5,283 bases of DNA from Actinomycetota bacterium. GTDB taxonomy: Bacteria; Actinomycetota; Acidimicrobiia; Acidimicrobiales; Ilumatobacteraceae. The stretch lies in NCBI GenBank assembly GCA_005801025.1, contig SYDZ01000181.1, positions 1-5,283 on the forward strand. The letters are read 5' to 3'. The position numbers and the translations under genes are program-made. Positions 1-5,112 of the stretch are shown piece after piece (within the stretch, counting starts at the first letter, position 1; the number at the start of each line of letters is the position of its first letter). The notes beneath the pieces were generated by a model that was not told where the DNA came from, searched no databases, and worked only from the letters and a program-made list of their open reading frames with translations.

Positions 1-1509
1 CATTTGTGGTCACTTGGAGTTGAAGAGCAGTTTTATCTTGTGTGGCCTGTCGTCATGCTCATCATTTTGCGCCGGGGTGGCGATTCGTTACCCCGTGTGG
101 CGACGTGGTTTGTTGGCATAGCTGTGGTGATTGCTGGACTCGTCGCAATTCTGATGCCGAGTGGGCGCATTGGCGATAGTTGTGCGTCAACGCCAAGTGC
201 TTTCTGGAATATTGGTGACCGCTGTTTGAGCAAGATCGACTTGCTTTACCTATCAACACCGACGCGTGCCACGGGGCTACTCCTCGGCGCAGCTCTCGCC
301 ATCATTTGGCGACCGTACGCCTTGTTGCGCGGTCCGATGAAACGAAAAGGCAAAATGATGGACCCAATCGCCGTATTGGGCTTGATTTTATTGGTGTTTC
401 TAGTCAGCAAGGTACACATCGTGCATCTTGTAGGTGAAGATGGCTTACATGCTGACCCATGGTTGTTTCGCGGTGGTTTGCTGCTCACGGGTGTCGCTAC
501 GTTAACGATTATTGCCGCAGTTGCTCACCAGAAGGCGTTGACTGGACGCATCTTGGGCAATGTGGTTTTGCGTGTGATCGGCGAGCGTTCCTACGGTTTG
601 TATCTCTATCACTGGCCGATTTTTCAAGCCATCAGACATGAAACCGGGATCGCTCTCAAACCCCACGAGTTTTTCGTTGGCATTTTGATCACAGTTCTCG
701 TCACTGAGGGCTCATATCGTCTGATTGAGTTACCGATACGCGAGAGGCGTCTGCGGGAATCTCTCCGTTCGTTGTTGCGCGGTGGTCCGCAGGCAATACA
801 AAGACGTAGTTCTTTCGCGGTCATCACGGCGTGCTCGTTTCTCTTGCCTATCTTTGCCGTTGTCAGTTTGGCCACGGCTGATGAGCGACCCAATGAAGTG
901 CAGGCTTCACTAGATGCTGGTGATGATGCAGTCACCGATGTTCTTGATGATCTGACTCCCGACATTTCGTTGAGCCCCAGTACTTCAATCGCTATGGAAG
1001 TGCCCGTTCCTACAACATCTTTTGTGCCACCGCATTATCCAGTCTTCGCCTTGGGCGACTCGGTGATGAAAGGGGCAGCCCCTGCATTGGCCGAACTCGG
1101 CATCGTTGTCGACGCGGTTCAAGACCGTCAGGGAAAAATGGGAGCCGATATTTTCATCCAGTTGCAGGATCTGGGGGTGACGATGGATGCGGTGGTGATC
1201 CACCTCGGTACCAACGGTCCGATGAGCGAGAAAACTCTTGACACAATGATGAAGGCCGTCGCTGGTGTGCCGAGAGTTGTCATTTTGACGGGCAAGGCCA
1301 ATCGCGATTGGACAGATAAAAACAATAAAAAAATTCGCGCTCTCCCAGCGTCATATCCGAACGTCTTTGTGTTGGACTGGGAATTACTAGTGACCTTATG
1401 TGAGGGCAGATGTTTGACTGCCGATAGAATTCATCTCGATCGCGACGGCATGAAGTACTACGCCGCAGAAATCTGGAAGGCTCTTGGGCGCGACATCCTG
1501 TCAAATTAG
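1..1509 (+). CDS. Acyltransferase-3 / SGNH fusion protein (OafA-like O-acyltransferase), 5' end cut by window
   Basis: Likely an integral-membrane O-acyltransferase that moves acyl (often acetyl) groups to cell-surface glycans. The frame is open to the window edge. Codon 1 is His and starts the family motif HLWSLGVEEQFYLVWP, so the true start and the first membrane helices lie upstream. The TTG at 4 is not a credible start. Counting that TTG as residue 1, hydrophobic helices lie near 13-23, 32-52, 88-102, 117-139, 154-175, 196-210 and 223-240, with the hallmark RSYGLYLYHWP at 195-205. A last helix at about 271-292 leads into a D/S/T/P-rich linker and then an SGNH domain (about 346-501). This has GDS (Ser353, nt 1054-1062), GTN (Asn404) and DRIH (Asp474, His477). 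Cys466 and Cys470 just before the catalytic Asp-His may form a disulfide. The family is clear; the substrate is not (O-antigen, peptidoglycan or other glycan). TAG stop at 1507. Confidence 0.9.
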   Translation, partial: HLWSLGVEEQFYLVWPVVMLIILRRGGDSLPRVATWFVGIAVVIAGLVAILMPSGRIGDSCASTPSAFWNIGDRCLSKIDLLYLSTPTRATGLLLGAALAIIWRPYALLRGPMKRKGKMMDPIAVLGLILLVFLVSKVHIVHLVGEDGLHADPWLFRGGLLLTGVATLTIIAAVAHQKALTGRILGNVVLRVIGERSYGLYLYHWPIFQAIRHETGIALKPHEFFVGILITVLVTEGSYRLIELPIRERRLRESLRSLLRGGPQAIQRRSSFAVITACSFLLPIFAVVSLATADERPNEVQASLDAGDDAVTDVLDDLTPDISLSPSTSIAMEVPVPTTSFVPPHYPVFALGDSVMKGAAPALAELGIVVDAVQDRQGKMGADIFIQLQDLGVTMDAVVIHLGTNGPMSEKTLDTMMKAVAGVPRVVILTGKANRDWTDKNNKKIRALPASYPNVFVLDWELLVTLCEGRCLTADRIHLDRDGMKYYAAEIWKALGRDILSN

Positions 1510-1518
1510 GCACCTTTG

Positions 1519-1542
1519 ACGCCCAATATTGGTCGGCGTTTT
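1519..1542 (+). terminator. Possible weak terminator after the acyltransferase gene
   Basis: ACGCC (1519-1523) can pair with GGCGT (1535-1539), followed by TTTT (1539-1542). The 11-nt loop contains most of a 10-bp perfect palindrome, CCAATATTGG (1523-1532). The stem is short and the T-run is only four bases, so termination is uncertain. The palindrome could instead be a protein-binding site upstream of the mdh promoter. Confidence 0.25.
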
Positions 1543-1564
1543 CAGGATGTGCTTCTCGGCGACA

Positions 1565-1570
1565 TACGAT
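1565..1570 (+). promoter_or_regulatory. -10 element (TACGAT) for leaderless mdh transcript
   Basis: TACGAT matches the actinobacterial TANNNT consensus. It is separated from the ATG at 1578 by 7 nt, so transcription would start at or one base before the A of the start codon. No purine-rich SD precedes the ATG. The -35 is weak (TTCAGG at 1541-1546, 18-nt spacer). Confidence 0.5.
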
Positions 1571-1577
1571 CTATCCC

Positions 1578-2573
1578 ATGACTTTGAAAACTCCCGTACG
1601 CGTTGCCGTGACCGGTGCTGCCGGCCAAATTGGTTACAGCCTTCTCTTTCGTATTGCTTCAGGAGCAATGCTCGGAGCCGATACTCCAGTGATCCTGCAG
1701 TTGCTGGAAATTACACCGGCTCTCAAGGCTCTTGACGGCGTCATCATGGAACTTGACGACTGTGCCTTCCCATTATTGGCGGGTGTTGTTGGTACGGATG
1801 ATGCAGATGTGGCCTTTGGAGACGCCGATGTTGCCCTTCTCGTGGGCGCTATGCCCCGTAAGGCTGGCATGGAGCGAGCAGACCTTTTGAGCGCCAATGG
1901 AGGCATTTTTAAACCCCAGGGCGAAGCGCTGTCCCGAAGTGCCAAGCGCGACATCAAAATTCTTGTGGTCGGTAACCCCGCCAACACCAATGCTTTGATC
2001 GCTCAGCAGAATGCCAAGACTTTGGATGCCGGTCGCTTCACAGCGATGACTCGTTTGGACCACAATCGTGCGGTCAGCCAAATCGCCCAGAAACTTGCTG
2101 AGCCAGTCACCGCAGTCACCAAGATGACGATTTGGGGTAACCACTCCACGACTCAGTATCCGGATTTGTTCCACTGTGAAGTAGGTGGCAAAAACGCCTA
2201 TCAGGCCGTCAACGATCACGCCTGGGTGGATGGAACTTTCATTCCGTCTGTCGCCAAACGCGGGGCGGCGATCATTGAAGCTCGTGGTGCATCGTCAGCA
2301 GCGTCAGCAGCAAACGCGGCGATTGATCATGTACGCAGTTGGGCTCTTGGGACCGCTCCCGGCGATTGGGTGTCAATGGCGATACCGAGTGACGGTAGCT
2401 ATGGCGTACCAGAGGGTTTGATGTCCAGTTTCCCGTGTGTCTGCAAAGACGGTGTGTACAGCATCGTGCAGGGACTTGATATTGACGCGTACAGCCGTGC
2501 AAAGATTGACGCTTCGACGGCCGAACTAGCCGACGAGCGTGACGCCGTTCGCGACCTCGGCCTTATTAGTTGA
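1578..2573 (+). CDS. mdh: Malate dehydrogenase (NAD-dependent, MDH type 2)
   Basis: Catalyses the reversible oxidation of malate to oxaloacetate in the TCA cycle, in the cytoplasm. The 331-residue length is normal for the cytosolic-type (MDH2) family. Visible motifs: the Rossmann glycine loop GAAGQIG (13-19); acidic Glu44 at the end of the second strand (LLEITPA), which suits NAD rather than NADP; the mobile-loop substrate arginines Arg94 and Arg100 in MPRKAGMERADLL; VGNPANTN with Asn133; RLDHNRA with Asp161 and Arg164; and the catalytic His189 in IWGNHSTTQYPD. The helix ARGASSAASAANAAIDH (235-251) is also typical. The ATG at 1578 is preferred because the N-terminus fits the family and a TANNNT hexamer sits 7 nt upstream, suggesting a leaderless mRNA. 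It stands alone, 68 bp behind the acyltransferase gene and convergent with the nucleoside phosphorylase gene 12 bp away. All key residues are present. Confidence 0.96.
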   Translation: MTLKTPVRVAVTGAAGQIGYSLLFRIASGAMLGADTPVILQLLEITPALKALDGVIMELDDCAFPLLAGVVGTDDADVAFGDADVALLVGAMPRKAGMERADLLSANGGIFKPQGEALSRSAKRDIKILVVGNPANTNALIAQQNAKTLDAGRFTAMTRLDHNRAVSQIAQKLAEPVTAVTKMTIWGNHSTTQYPDLFHCEVGGKNAYQAVNDHAWVDGTFIPSVAKRGAAIIEARGASSAASAANAAIDHVRSWALGTAPGDWVSMAIPSDGSYGVPEGLMSSFPCVCKDGVYSIVQGLDIDAYSRAKIDASTAELADERDAVRDLGLIS

Positions 2574-2593
2574 ACTGGTGGCGAGTCAACTGA
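2566..2593. terminator. Inverted repeat spanning the convergent mdh/deoD stop codons
   Basis: AGTTGA (2568-2573) and TCAACT (2586-2591) are perfect 6-bp reverse complements around a 12-nt loop. On the + strand RNA the stem extends to 8 bp through a U-G wobble (2567/2592) and a U-A pair (2566/2593). The left arm ends with the TGA of mdh, and the right arm begins with the complement of the TGA of deoD. It could act as a shared bidirectional 3' end for both transcripts, but there is no T-run on either side, so intrinsic termination is not established. Confidence 0.35.
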
Positions 2594-3302
2594 CTGCTAC
2601 TTGGCAGGCAATGCGCAGCATTTGATCGACGCCTTTTTTCAAATCCTCGTCGGAAATCCGCTCAACGTTGCCGGCGTCGGGGTCAATCACATCGCTGACG
2701 GTCATCATTGCCAGTGCCTGCATCCCCTTCATGGTGGCCACGGTGTACATCATGGAGGCTTCCATTTCGACGCCCAAGTGCCCGAGGCGGCGCCATAAGC
2801 CAAAGGTATTCGGGTCGGGATCATAAAACAGTCCGCTGGTCACAATCGGACCGACAAAGACGCGATCACTCACTGCGCGACTGAGTCGGGCGGCCACCTC
2901 CACGAGAGAAAATGTGGCTGTAGGGGCAAAGCCTTCCATTCCCGCATAGCGAATCGGCGTGCGATCATCAGCAGAAGCGCTGACAGCAATAATCGTGTCG
3001 GCCATTCGTAAATGAGATTGCAGTGCGCCACAAGTGCCTACTCGGACAAGGCGTTTGGCTCCCAACATGGCGAGCTCTTCAAAAATGATTCCAGCACTCG
3101 GAGCTCCCATACCAGTTGTTTGGACACTGATCGGTTTTCCTTCACAGGTGCCTGTAAAGCCCAACATTCCGCGTTCTTCATTCACCAAACGGGCACCTGG
3201 ATCAAAGAAGTTTTCGGCGATGTATTGGGCTCGGCGAGGGTCGCCAGGGCACAAAACGGCTGGCGCGTAGTCGCCGGGTTCGGCTCTTAAGTGGATGGGC
3301 AT
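2586..3302 (-). CDS. deoD: Purine nucleoside phosphorylase, DeoD type
   Basis: Phosphorolysis of purine (deoxy)ribonucleosides to base plus (deoxy)ribose-1-phosphate, a cytoplasmic salvage step. At 238 residues it matches the hexameric bacterial family (E. coli DeoD, 239). Conserved positions align almost without gaps to E. coli DeoD: His4 (HLRAEPGDYA, contributed to the neighbouring subunit's site), phosphate-binding GDP with Arg24, Arg44 in RGMLGFTG, GMGAPSAGI (64-72), Arg87 in VRVGTCGA, VEMEAS (178-183) and the catalytic Ser203-Asp204. The partner of E. coli Arg217 is probably Arg215 (VER), after a two-residue deletion. Uridine phosphorylase is the main alternative, but RGMLGFTG and the catalytic SD favour purines. 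The ATG (complement of 3300-3302) has a TACTGT hexamer exactly 6 nt upstream and no SD, so it is probably leaderless. It is divergent from the oxygenase gene across 35 bp. Confidence 0.85.
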   Translation of the reverse strand: MPIHLRAEPGDYAPAVLCPGDPRRAQYIAENFFDPGARLVNEERGMLGFTGTCEGKPISVQTTGMGAPSAGIIFEELAMLGAKRLVRVGTCGALQSHLRMADTIIAVSASADDRTPIRYAGMEGFAPTATFSLVEVAARLSRAVSDRVFVGPIVTSGLFYDPDPNTFGLWRRLGHLGVEMEASMMYTVATMKGMQALAMMTVSDVIDPDAGNVERISDEDLKKGVDQMLRIACQVAVS

Positions 3303-3308
3303 GTTTTC

Positions 3309-3314
3309 ACAGTA
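3309..3314 (-). promoter_or_regulatory. -10 element (TACTGT) for leaderless deoD
   Basis: Read on the - strand, TACTGT fits TANNNT and is followed by GAAAAC (6 nt) and the deoD ATG, placing the transcription start on the A of ATG. A 4/6 match to TTGACA (CTGAGA, complement of 3331-3336) lies 16 nt further upstream. That hexamer shares base 3331 with the -10 of the opposite promoter. Confidence 0.55.
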
Positions 3315-3322
3315 GGCGCGCC
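3315..3322. promoter_or_regulatory. GGCGCGCC palindrome between two divergent -10 boxes, candidate operator
   Basis: A perfect 8-bp palindrome fills most of the 11 bp (3315-3325) separating the deoD -10 box from the oxygenase -10 box. A protein bound here would block both promoters. No regulator gene specific to it is visible nearby, and an 8-bp palindrome in a GC-rich spacer can occur by chance. Confidence 0.25.
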
Positions 3323-3325
3323 CGT

Positions 3326-3331
3326 TACCCT
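3326..3331 (+). promoter_or_regulatory. -10 element (TACCCT) for leaderless oxygenase-fae operon
   Basis: TACCCT fits TANNNT and is followed by exactly 6 nt before the GTG at 3338, so the transcript would begin on the start codon. TTTTCA (3304-3309, 4/6 to TTGACA) is placed 16 nt upstream as a -35 and overlaps the deoD -10 by one base. There is no SD, which supports this GTG as the leaderless start. Confidence 0.55.
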
Positions 3332-3337
3332 CTCAGT

Positions 3338-4138
3338 GTGCTTGCTGAGCAAATGATCAATACTCATCTCTATAACTTGGCCGACTTGGGCTTGATTGAG
3401 CGTTGCGCGCAACAGATGAGTCACGAAGGGGTATGTATTTTGCCCGAGTTCTTGAACTCACAAGCGGTTCAAGCTGTGCGACACGAGGCAGACGAACTTG
3501 TTCCCGTTGCATTTCGTTCTTCGTCGAATGCCACGCCATATCTCGGACCAGCGAACGAAGAATTTCCTCTCGGCCACCCGCGTCGCACTTTGACCCAGGG
3601 TTCTGTCGAAGTCATCGCCTATGACCAATTTCGCGCCGATGATTCGCTCCGTGCGTTGTACGAATGGGATCCACTACTCGAGTTCATCCGAGGTTGTTTG
3701 GGTCTTCAAAAGTTGTATCGCTACGGAGACCCGTTAGGCGCTCTGAACTTGGCAGTGATGCGTTCTGGCGATGCCTTGGGTTGGCATTTTGATATGGCTG
3801 ATTTTGTTGTGTCGATTGCAATTCAGTCATCAATCAGGGGCGGCGAGTTCGAAAACGCTCAGCAAATCAGGTCAAATGATGATGAGAACTACCCCGCAGT
3901 TCAACGCGTTTTAAATGATCAGTCACCAGATCGGGTGCGTACCGAACCAATGACGCCGGGAACTTTAATGTTGTTTAATGGTCGCTGGAGCATGCACCGA
4001 GTGACAGCAATTGAAGGAGAACGGGCGCGCTATGTTGCTCTCTTGGCGTACGACACCAAGCCGAACACTGATTCTTCAGAGACTTTAAAAATGTCGCGCT
4101 ACGGACGTGTGCCGAGCGCAACGAAGAACACGCGATAG
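3338..4138 (+). CDS. Fe(II)/2-oxoglutarate-dependent oxygenase, hydroxylase-type (BesD/ArpA-like group suspected)
   Basis: A 266-residue non-haem Fe(II)/2OG oxygenase. The metal triad is intact: His150 and Asp152 in GWHFDMADF, and distal His220 in WSMHRVTAIEG. Arg231 (or Arg229) in GERARYVALLAYDTKP would bind the 2OG carboxylate. The segment IQSSIRGGEFENAQQIR (162-178) followed by NDDENYPAV and the PGTLMLFNGRWSMHRV block resemble, from memory, the family that includes the free-amino-acid halogenase BesD and related hydroxylases. Halogenases lack the Asp ligand; it is present here, so hydroxylation or oxidative demethylation is expected rather than chlorination. The start is taken as the GTG at 3338, 6 nt after a TACCCT box. 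The in-frame ATG at 3353 is the alternative and would remove five residues. First gene of a two-gene unit with fae, whose SD overlaps this gene's TAG stop. The substrate cannot be read from sequence; methylated amino acids or nucleosides are guesses. Confidence 0.82.
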   Translation: MLAEQMINTHLYNLADLGLIERCAQQMSHEGVCILPEFLNSQAVQAVRHEADELVPVAFRSSSNATPYLGPANEEFPLGHPRRTLTQGSVEVIAYDQFRADDSLRALYEWDPLLEFIRGCLGLQKLYRYGDPLGALNLAVMRSGDALGWHFDMADFVVSIAIQSSIRGGEFENAQQIRSNDDENYPAVQRVLNDQSPDRVRTEPMTPGTLMLFNGRWSMHRVTAIEGERARYVALLAYDTKPNTDSSETLKMSRYGRVPSATKNTR

Positions 4139-4140
4139 GA
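4137..4140 (+). promoter_or_regulatory. SD sequence AGGA for fae, overlapping the oxygenase stop
   Basis: AGGA begins in the TAG stop of the oxygenase gene (4136-4138). Three consecutive in-frame ATGs follow at 4143, 4146 and 4149, at spacings of 2, 5 and 8 nt. The last has the best spacing and was chosen. The overlap suggests translational coupling within one mRNA. Confidence 0.55.
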
Positions 4141-4148
4141 CAATGATG

Positions 4149-4661
4149 ATGAAAAAAACTTTTCAAGTTGGTGAAGGATTTTTTGGCGAAGGAGTCAATG
4201 CCGCTCACATCAATACCGTGTTGGGTCATAAAAGTGGCCCCGCAGGAATTTCTTTTATAAATTCTTTAGCGTCTCCAACGATTGGTCATATCCCTTTTTT
4301 GGTGGTGTGGAAACCCAATATGCCGGTCTCGCCAGCCACCTTGTTCGTCAACAAGTCAGCCATTGCGGGGCAGCGACATGGTGAATTGACATGGGGTGCG
4401 GCACAGGCTGGTGTGGCCCATGGCGTGACTGAATACAGTGCCGAAAGATTCAAAAAAATCGGCTCCGCTGACGCATTTGTCCTGCTCACAGCCGTATGGG
4501 TGAATCCAGAGGCCGATGATGAGCAATGCGTTTACGCCAATAATCGCAGTGCAACTGTGGCGGCTCTGCGCCAAGGAGCAGCCACTTCTCAGGAGTCACA
4601 AGCGCTTCTTGATTTTCGATCTGGCGGCTCTGCGTCCAATCCTTACTTCGGGGGCGACTGA
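4149..4661 (+). CDS. fae: Formaldehyde-activating enzyme (Fae) homologue
   Basis: Fae condenses formaldehyde with tetrahydromethanopterin to methylene-H4MPT, the first step of formaldehyde oxidation in methylotrophs. From the ATG at 4149 the product is 170 residues, the same length as Methylorubrum extorquens Fae. Family landmarks in order: VGEGFFGEG (7-15), then His20 in AAHINTVLG, equivalent to the proposed catalytic His17; KPNMPVSPATLFVNKSAI (55-72), matching the family's PNLPxKPxTLxxNK; GAAQAGVAHGV (83-93), matching GPAQxGVAxAV; VNPEADDEQCVYANNRSAT (118-136); and an SASNPYF C-terminus like the family's SATHPF. Only 10 nt separate it from the oxygenase gene, so it is almost surely co-transcribed. 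No gene for H4MPT synthesis or the later pathway steps (mtdB, mch, fhc) is in the window, so it may act with another pterin or as a formaldehyde-binding or sensing protein. Family assignment is confident, exact activity less so. Confidence 0.88.
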   Translation: MKKTFQVGEGFFGEGVNAAHINTVLGHKSGPAGISFINSLASPTIGHIPFLVVWKPNMPVSPATLFVNKSAIAGQRHGELTWGAAQAGVAHGVTEYSAERFKKIGSADAFVLLTAVWVNPEADDEQCVYANNRSATVAALRQGAATSQESQALLDFRSGGSASNPYFGGD

Positions 4662-4848
4662 CGCGCGGATTGTTCATATTCTTGCGCGAGCCCCTCTCTC
4701 AGGACTTTCGCGATATTTCCCCTTGCATTGGGGGGCTGTTATCGGTCAGAATGACAAGCATGTAGTTAGACGGGTGACTCGGCCCTGCGAATGTCGCGGA
4801 CAGAACCACCCTTGAGTGACCTGCGGGTCAGGATGGCAAGGCAGCCAT
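4662..4848 (+). other. Intergenic leader region between fae and whiB with foldable segments
   Basis: 187 bp without a gene. Just after the fae stop, CGCGC (4662-4666) and GCGCG (4684-4688) form a weak 5-bp stem. AGCCCC (4689-4694) is complementary to GGGGCT (4732-4737), while CCCC (4719-4722) can pair with the same G-run (4730-4735), so two folds compete. One TANNNT hexamer (TATTCT, 4677-4682) could start a long whiB leader, but it has no convincing -35. The 3' end holds the hairpin listed separately. Confidence 0.4.
4810..4841 (+). promoter_or_regulatory. Hairpin in whiB 5' leader that would pair with the SD
   Basis: Inner stem TGACC (4817-4821) with GGTCA (4826-4830), closed by the tetraloop TGCG. 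Outer stem CCTTG (4810-4814) with CAAGG (4837-4841), across an internal loop of 2 and 6 nt. The right outer arm contains AAGG (4838-4841), the only SD-like sequence before the whiB ATG at 4849 (7-nt spacing). If the fold forms in the RNA it would hide the ribosome site. Both stems are perfect over 5 bp. Confidence 0.4.
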
Positions 4849-5112
4849 ATGAACGAACCAATGATCGACAACAACTGGCAAAATGACGCGAACTGTCTCG
4901 GCGTTGACCCCGACCTCTTTTTCCCTGAGCGTGGAGCATCAACTCGAGAAGCCAAGGAAGTGTGCAAGGGGTGTGTCGTGCGCATGGAATGTTTGGAATA
5001 TGCCCTAGTCAATGGCGAAAAGTTCGGCATTTGGGGTGGTCTATCAGAGCGTGAGCGTCGCCGTCTGCGTCGCCAACGTGCTCAGTCAAATCGCCGTATC
5101 GCCACCGCCTGA
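4849..5112 (+). CDS. whiB: WhiB-family [4Fe-4S] transcriptional regulator, WhiB2/WhmD-like
   Basis: Small iron-sulfur protein that works with sigma factors. The WhiB/WhiB2/WhmD branch controls septation and cell division in Streptomyces and mycobacteria. 87 residues from ATG 4849. The four cluster cysteines are Cys16, Cys39, Cys42 and Cys48, in the family spacing C-x22-C-x2-C-x5-C. PDLFFPERG (21-29), STREAKEVC, CLEYAL and FGIWGGLSERERRRLRR (59-75) follow; GIWGG is the conserved turn and the Arg-rich tail is the presumed DNA contact. NWQ at 9-11 and the STREAK segment point to the WhiB2/WhmD subgroup rather than WhiB1, WhiB3 or WhiB7. ATG 4849 is preferred over the upstream in-frame GTG at 4816, which lies in the leader hairpin, because it has AAGG 7 nt upstream. 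ATG 4861 is also possible. Convergent with the next gene, 7 bp between stops. Confidence 0.94.
   Translation: MNEPMIDNNWQNDANCLGVDPDLFFPERGASTREAKEVCKGCVVRMECLEYALVNGEKFGIWGGLSERERRRLRRQRAQSNRRIATA

Noticed and set aside
624..965. 113-residue open frame on the - strand inside the acyltransferase gene
   Set aside because: It lies wholly antisense to a well-supported coding region, has a low-complexity Arg/Ser/Thr composition, and shows no motif or start signal.
1773..2219. 148-residue open frame on the - strand inside mdh
   Set aside because: It is a shadow of the mdh reading frame, with no recognisable domain and no promoter or SD; every conserved MDH motif is on the + strand.
2294..2311. 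Tandem 9-bp direct repeat GTCAGCAGC in mdh
   Set aside because: It encodes the conserved Ser/Ala-rich helix of malate dehydrogenases, so the repeat follows from the protein sequence and not from a mobile or regulatory element.
4107..4148. Upstream in-frame ATG at 4107 that would add 14 residues to Fae
   Set aside because: The added residues are a basic stretch read out of frame inside the oxygenase gene. The Fae family starts at about the AAAAAAC region, and AGGA with proper spacing supports ATG 4149 (or 4143/4146).
4152..4184. A7 and T6 homopolymers near the fae start as programmed frameshift sites
   Set aside because: The frame continues without a break through a full-length Fae protein, and no alternative product would result, so there is no sign of recoding.
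4662..4688. CGCGC/GCGCG as terminator of the oxygenase-fae operon
   Set aside because: The stem is only 5 bp with a 17-nt loop and no T-run, too weak to list as a separate terminator.
4516..4815. 99-residue + strand frame running from fae into the intergenic region
   Set aside because: The first half overlaps conserved Fae sequence in another frame and the second half has no protein-like pattern. No start signal supports it.
4816..4848. GTG at 4816 as the whiB start
   Set aside because: It lies in the first base of the leader hairpin, lacks an SD or a TANNNT box at the right distance, and adds residues not typical of the family. ATG 4849 has AAGG 7 nt upstream.
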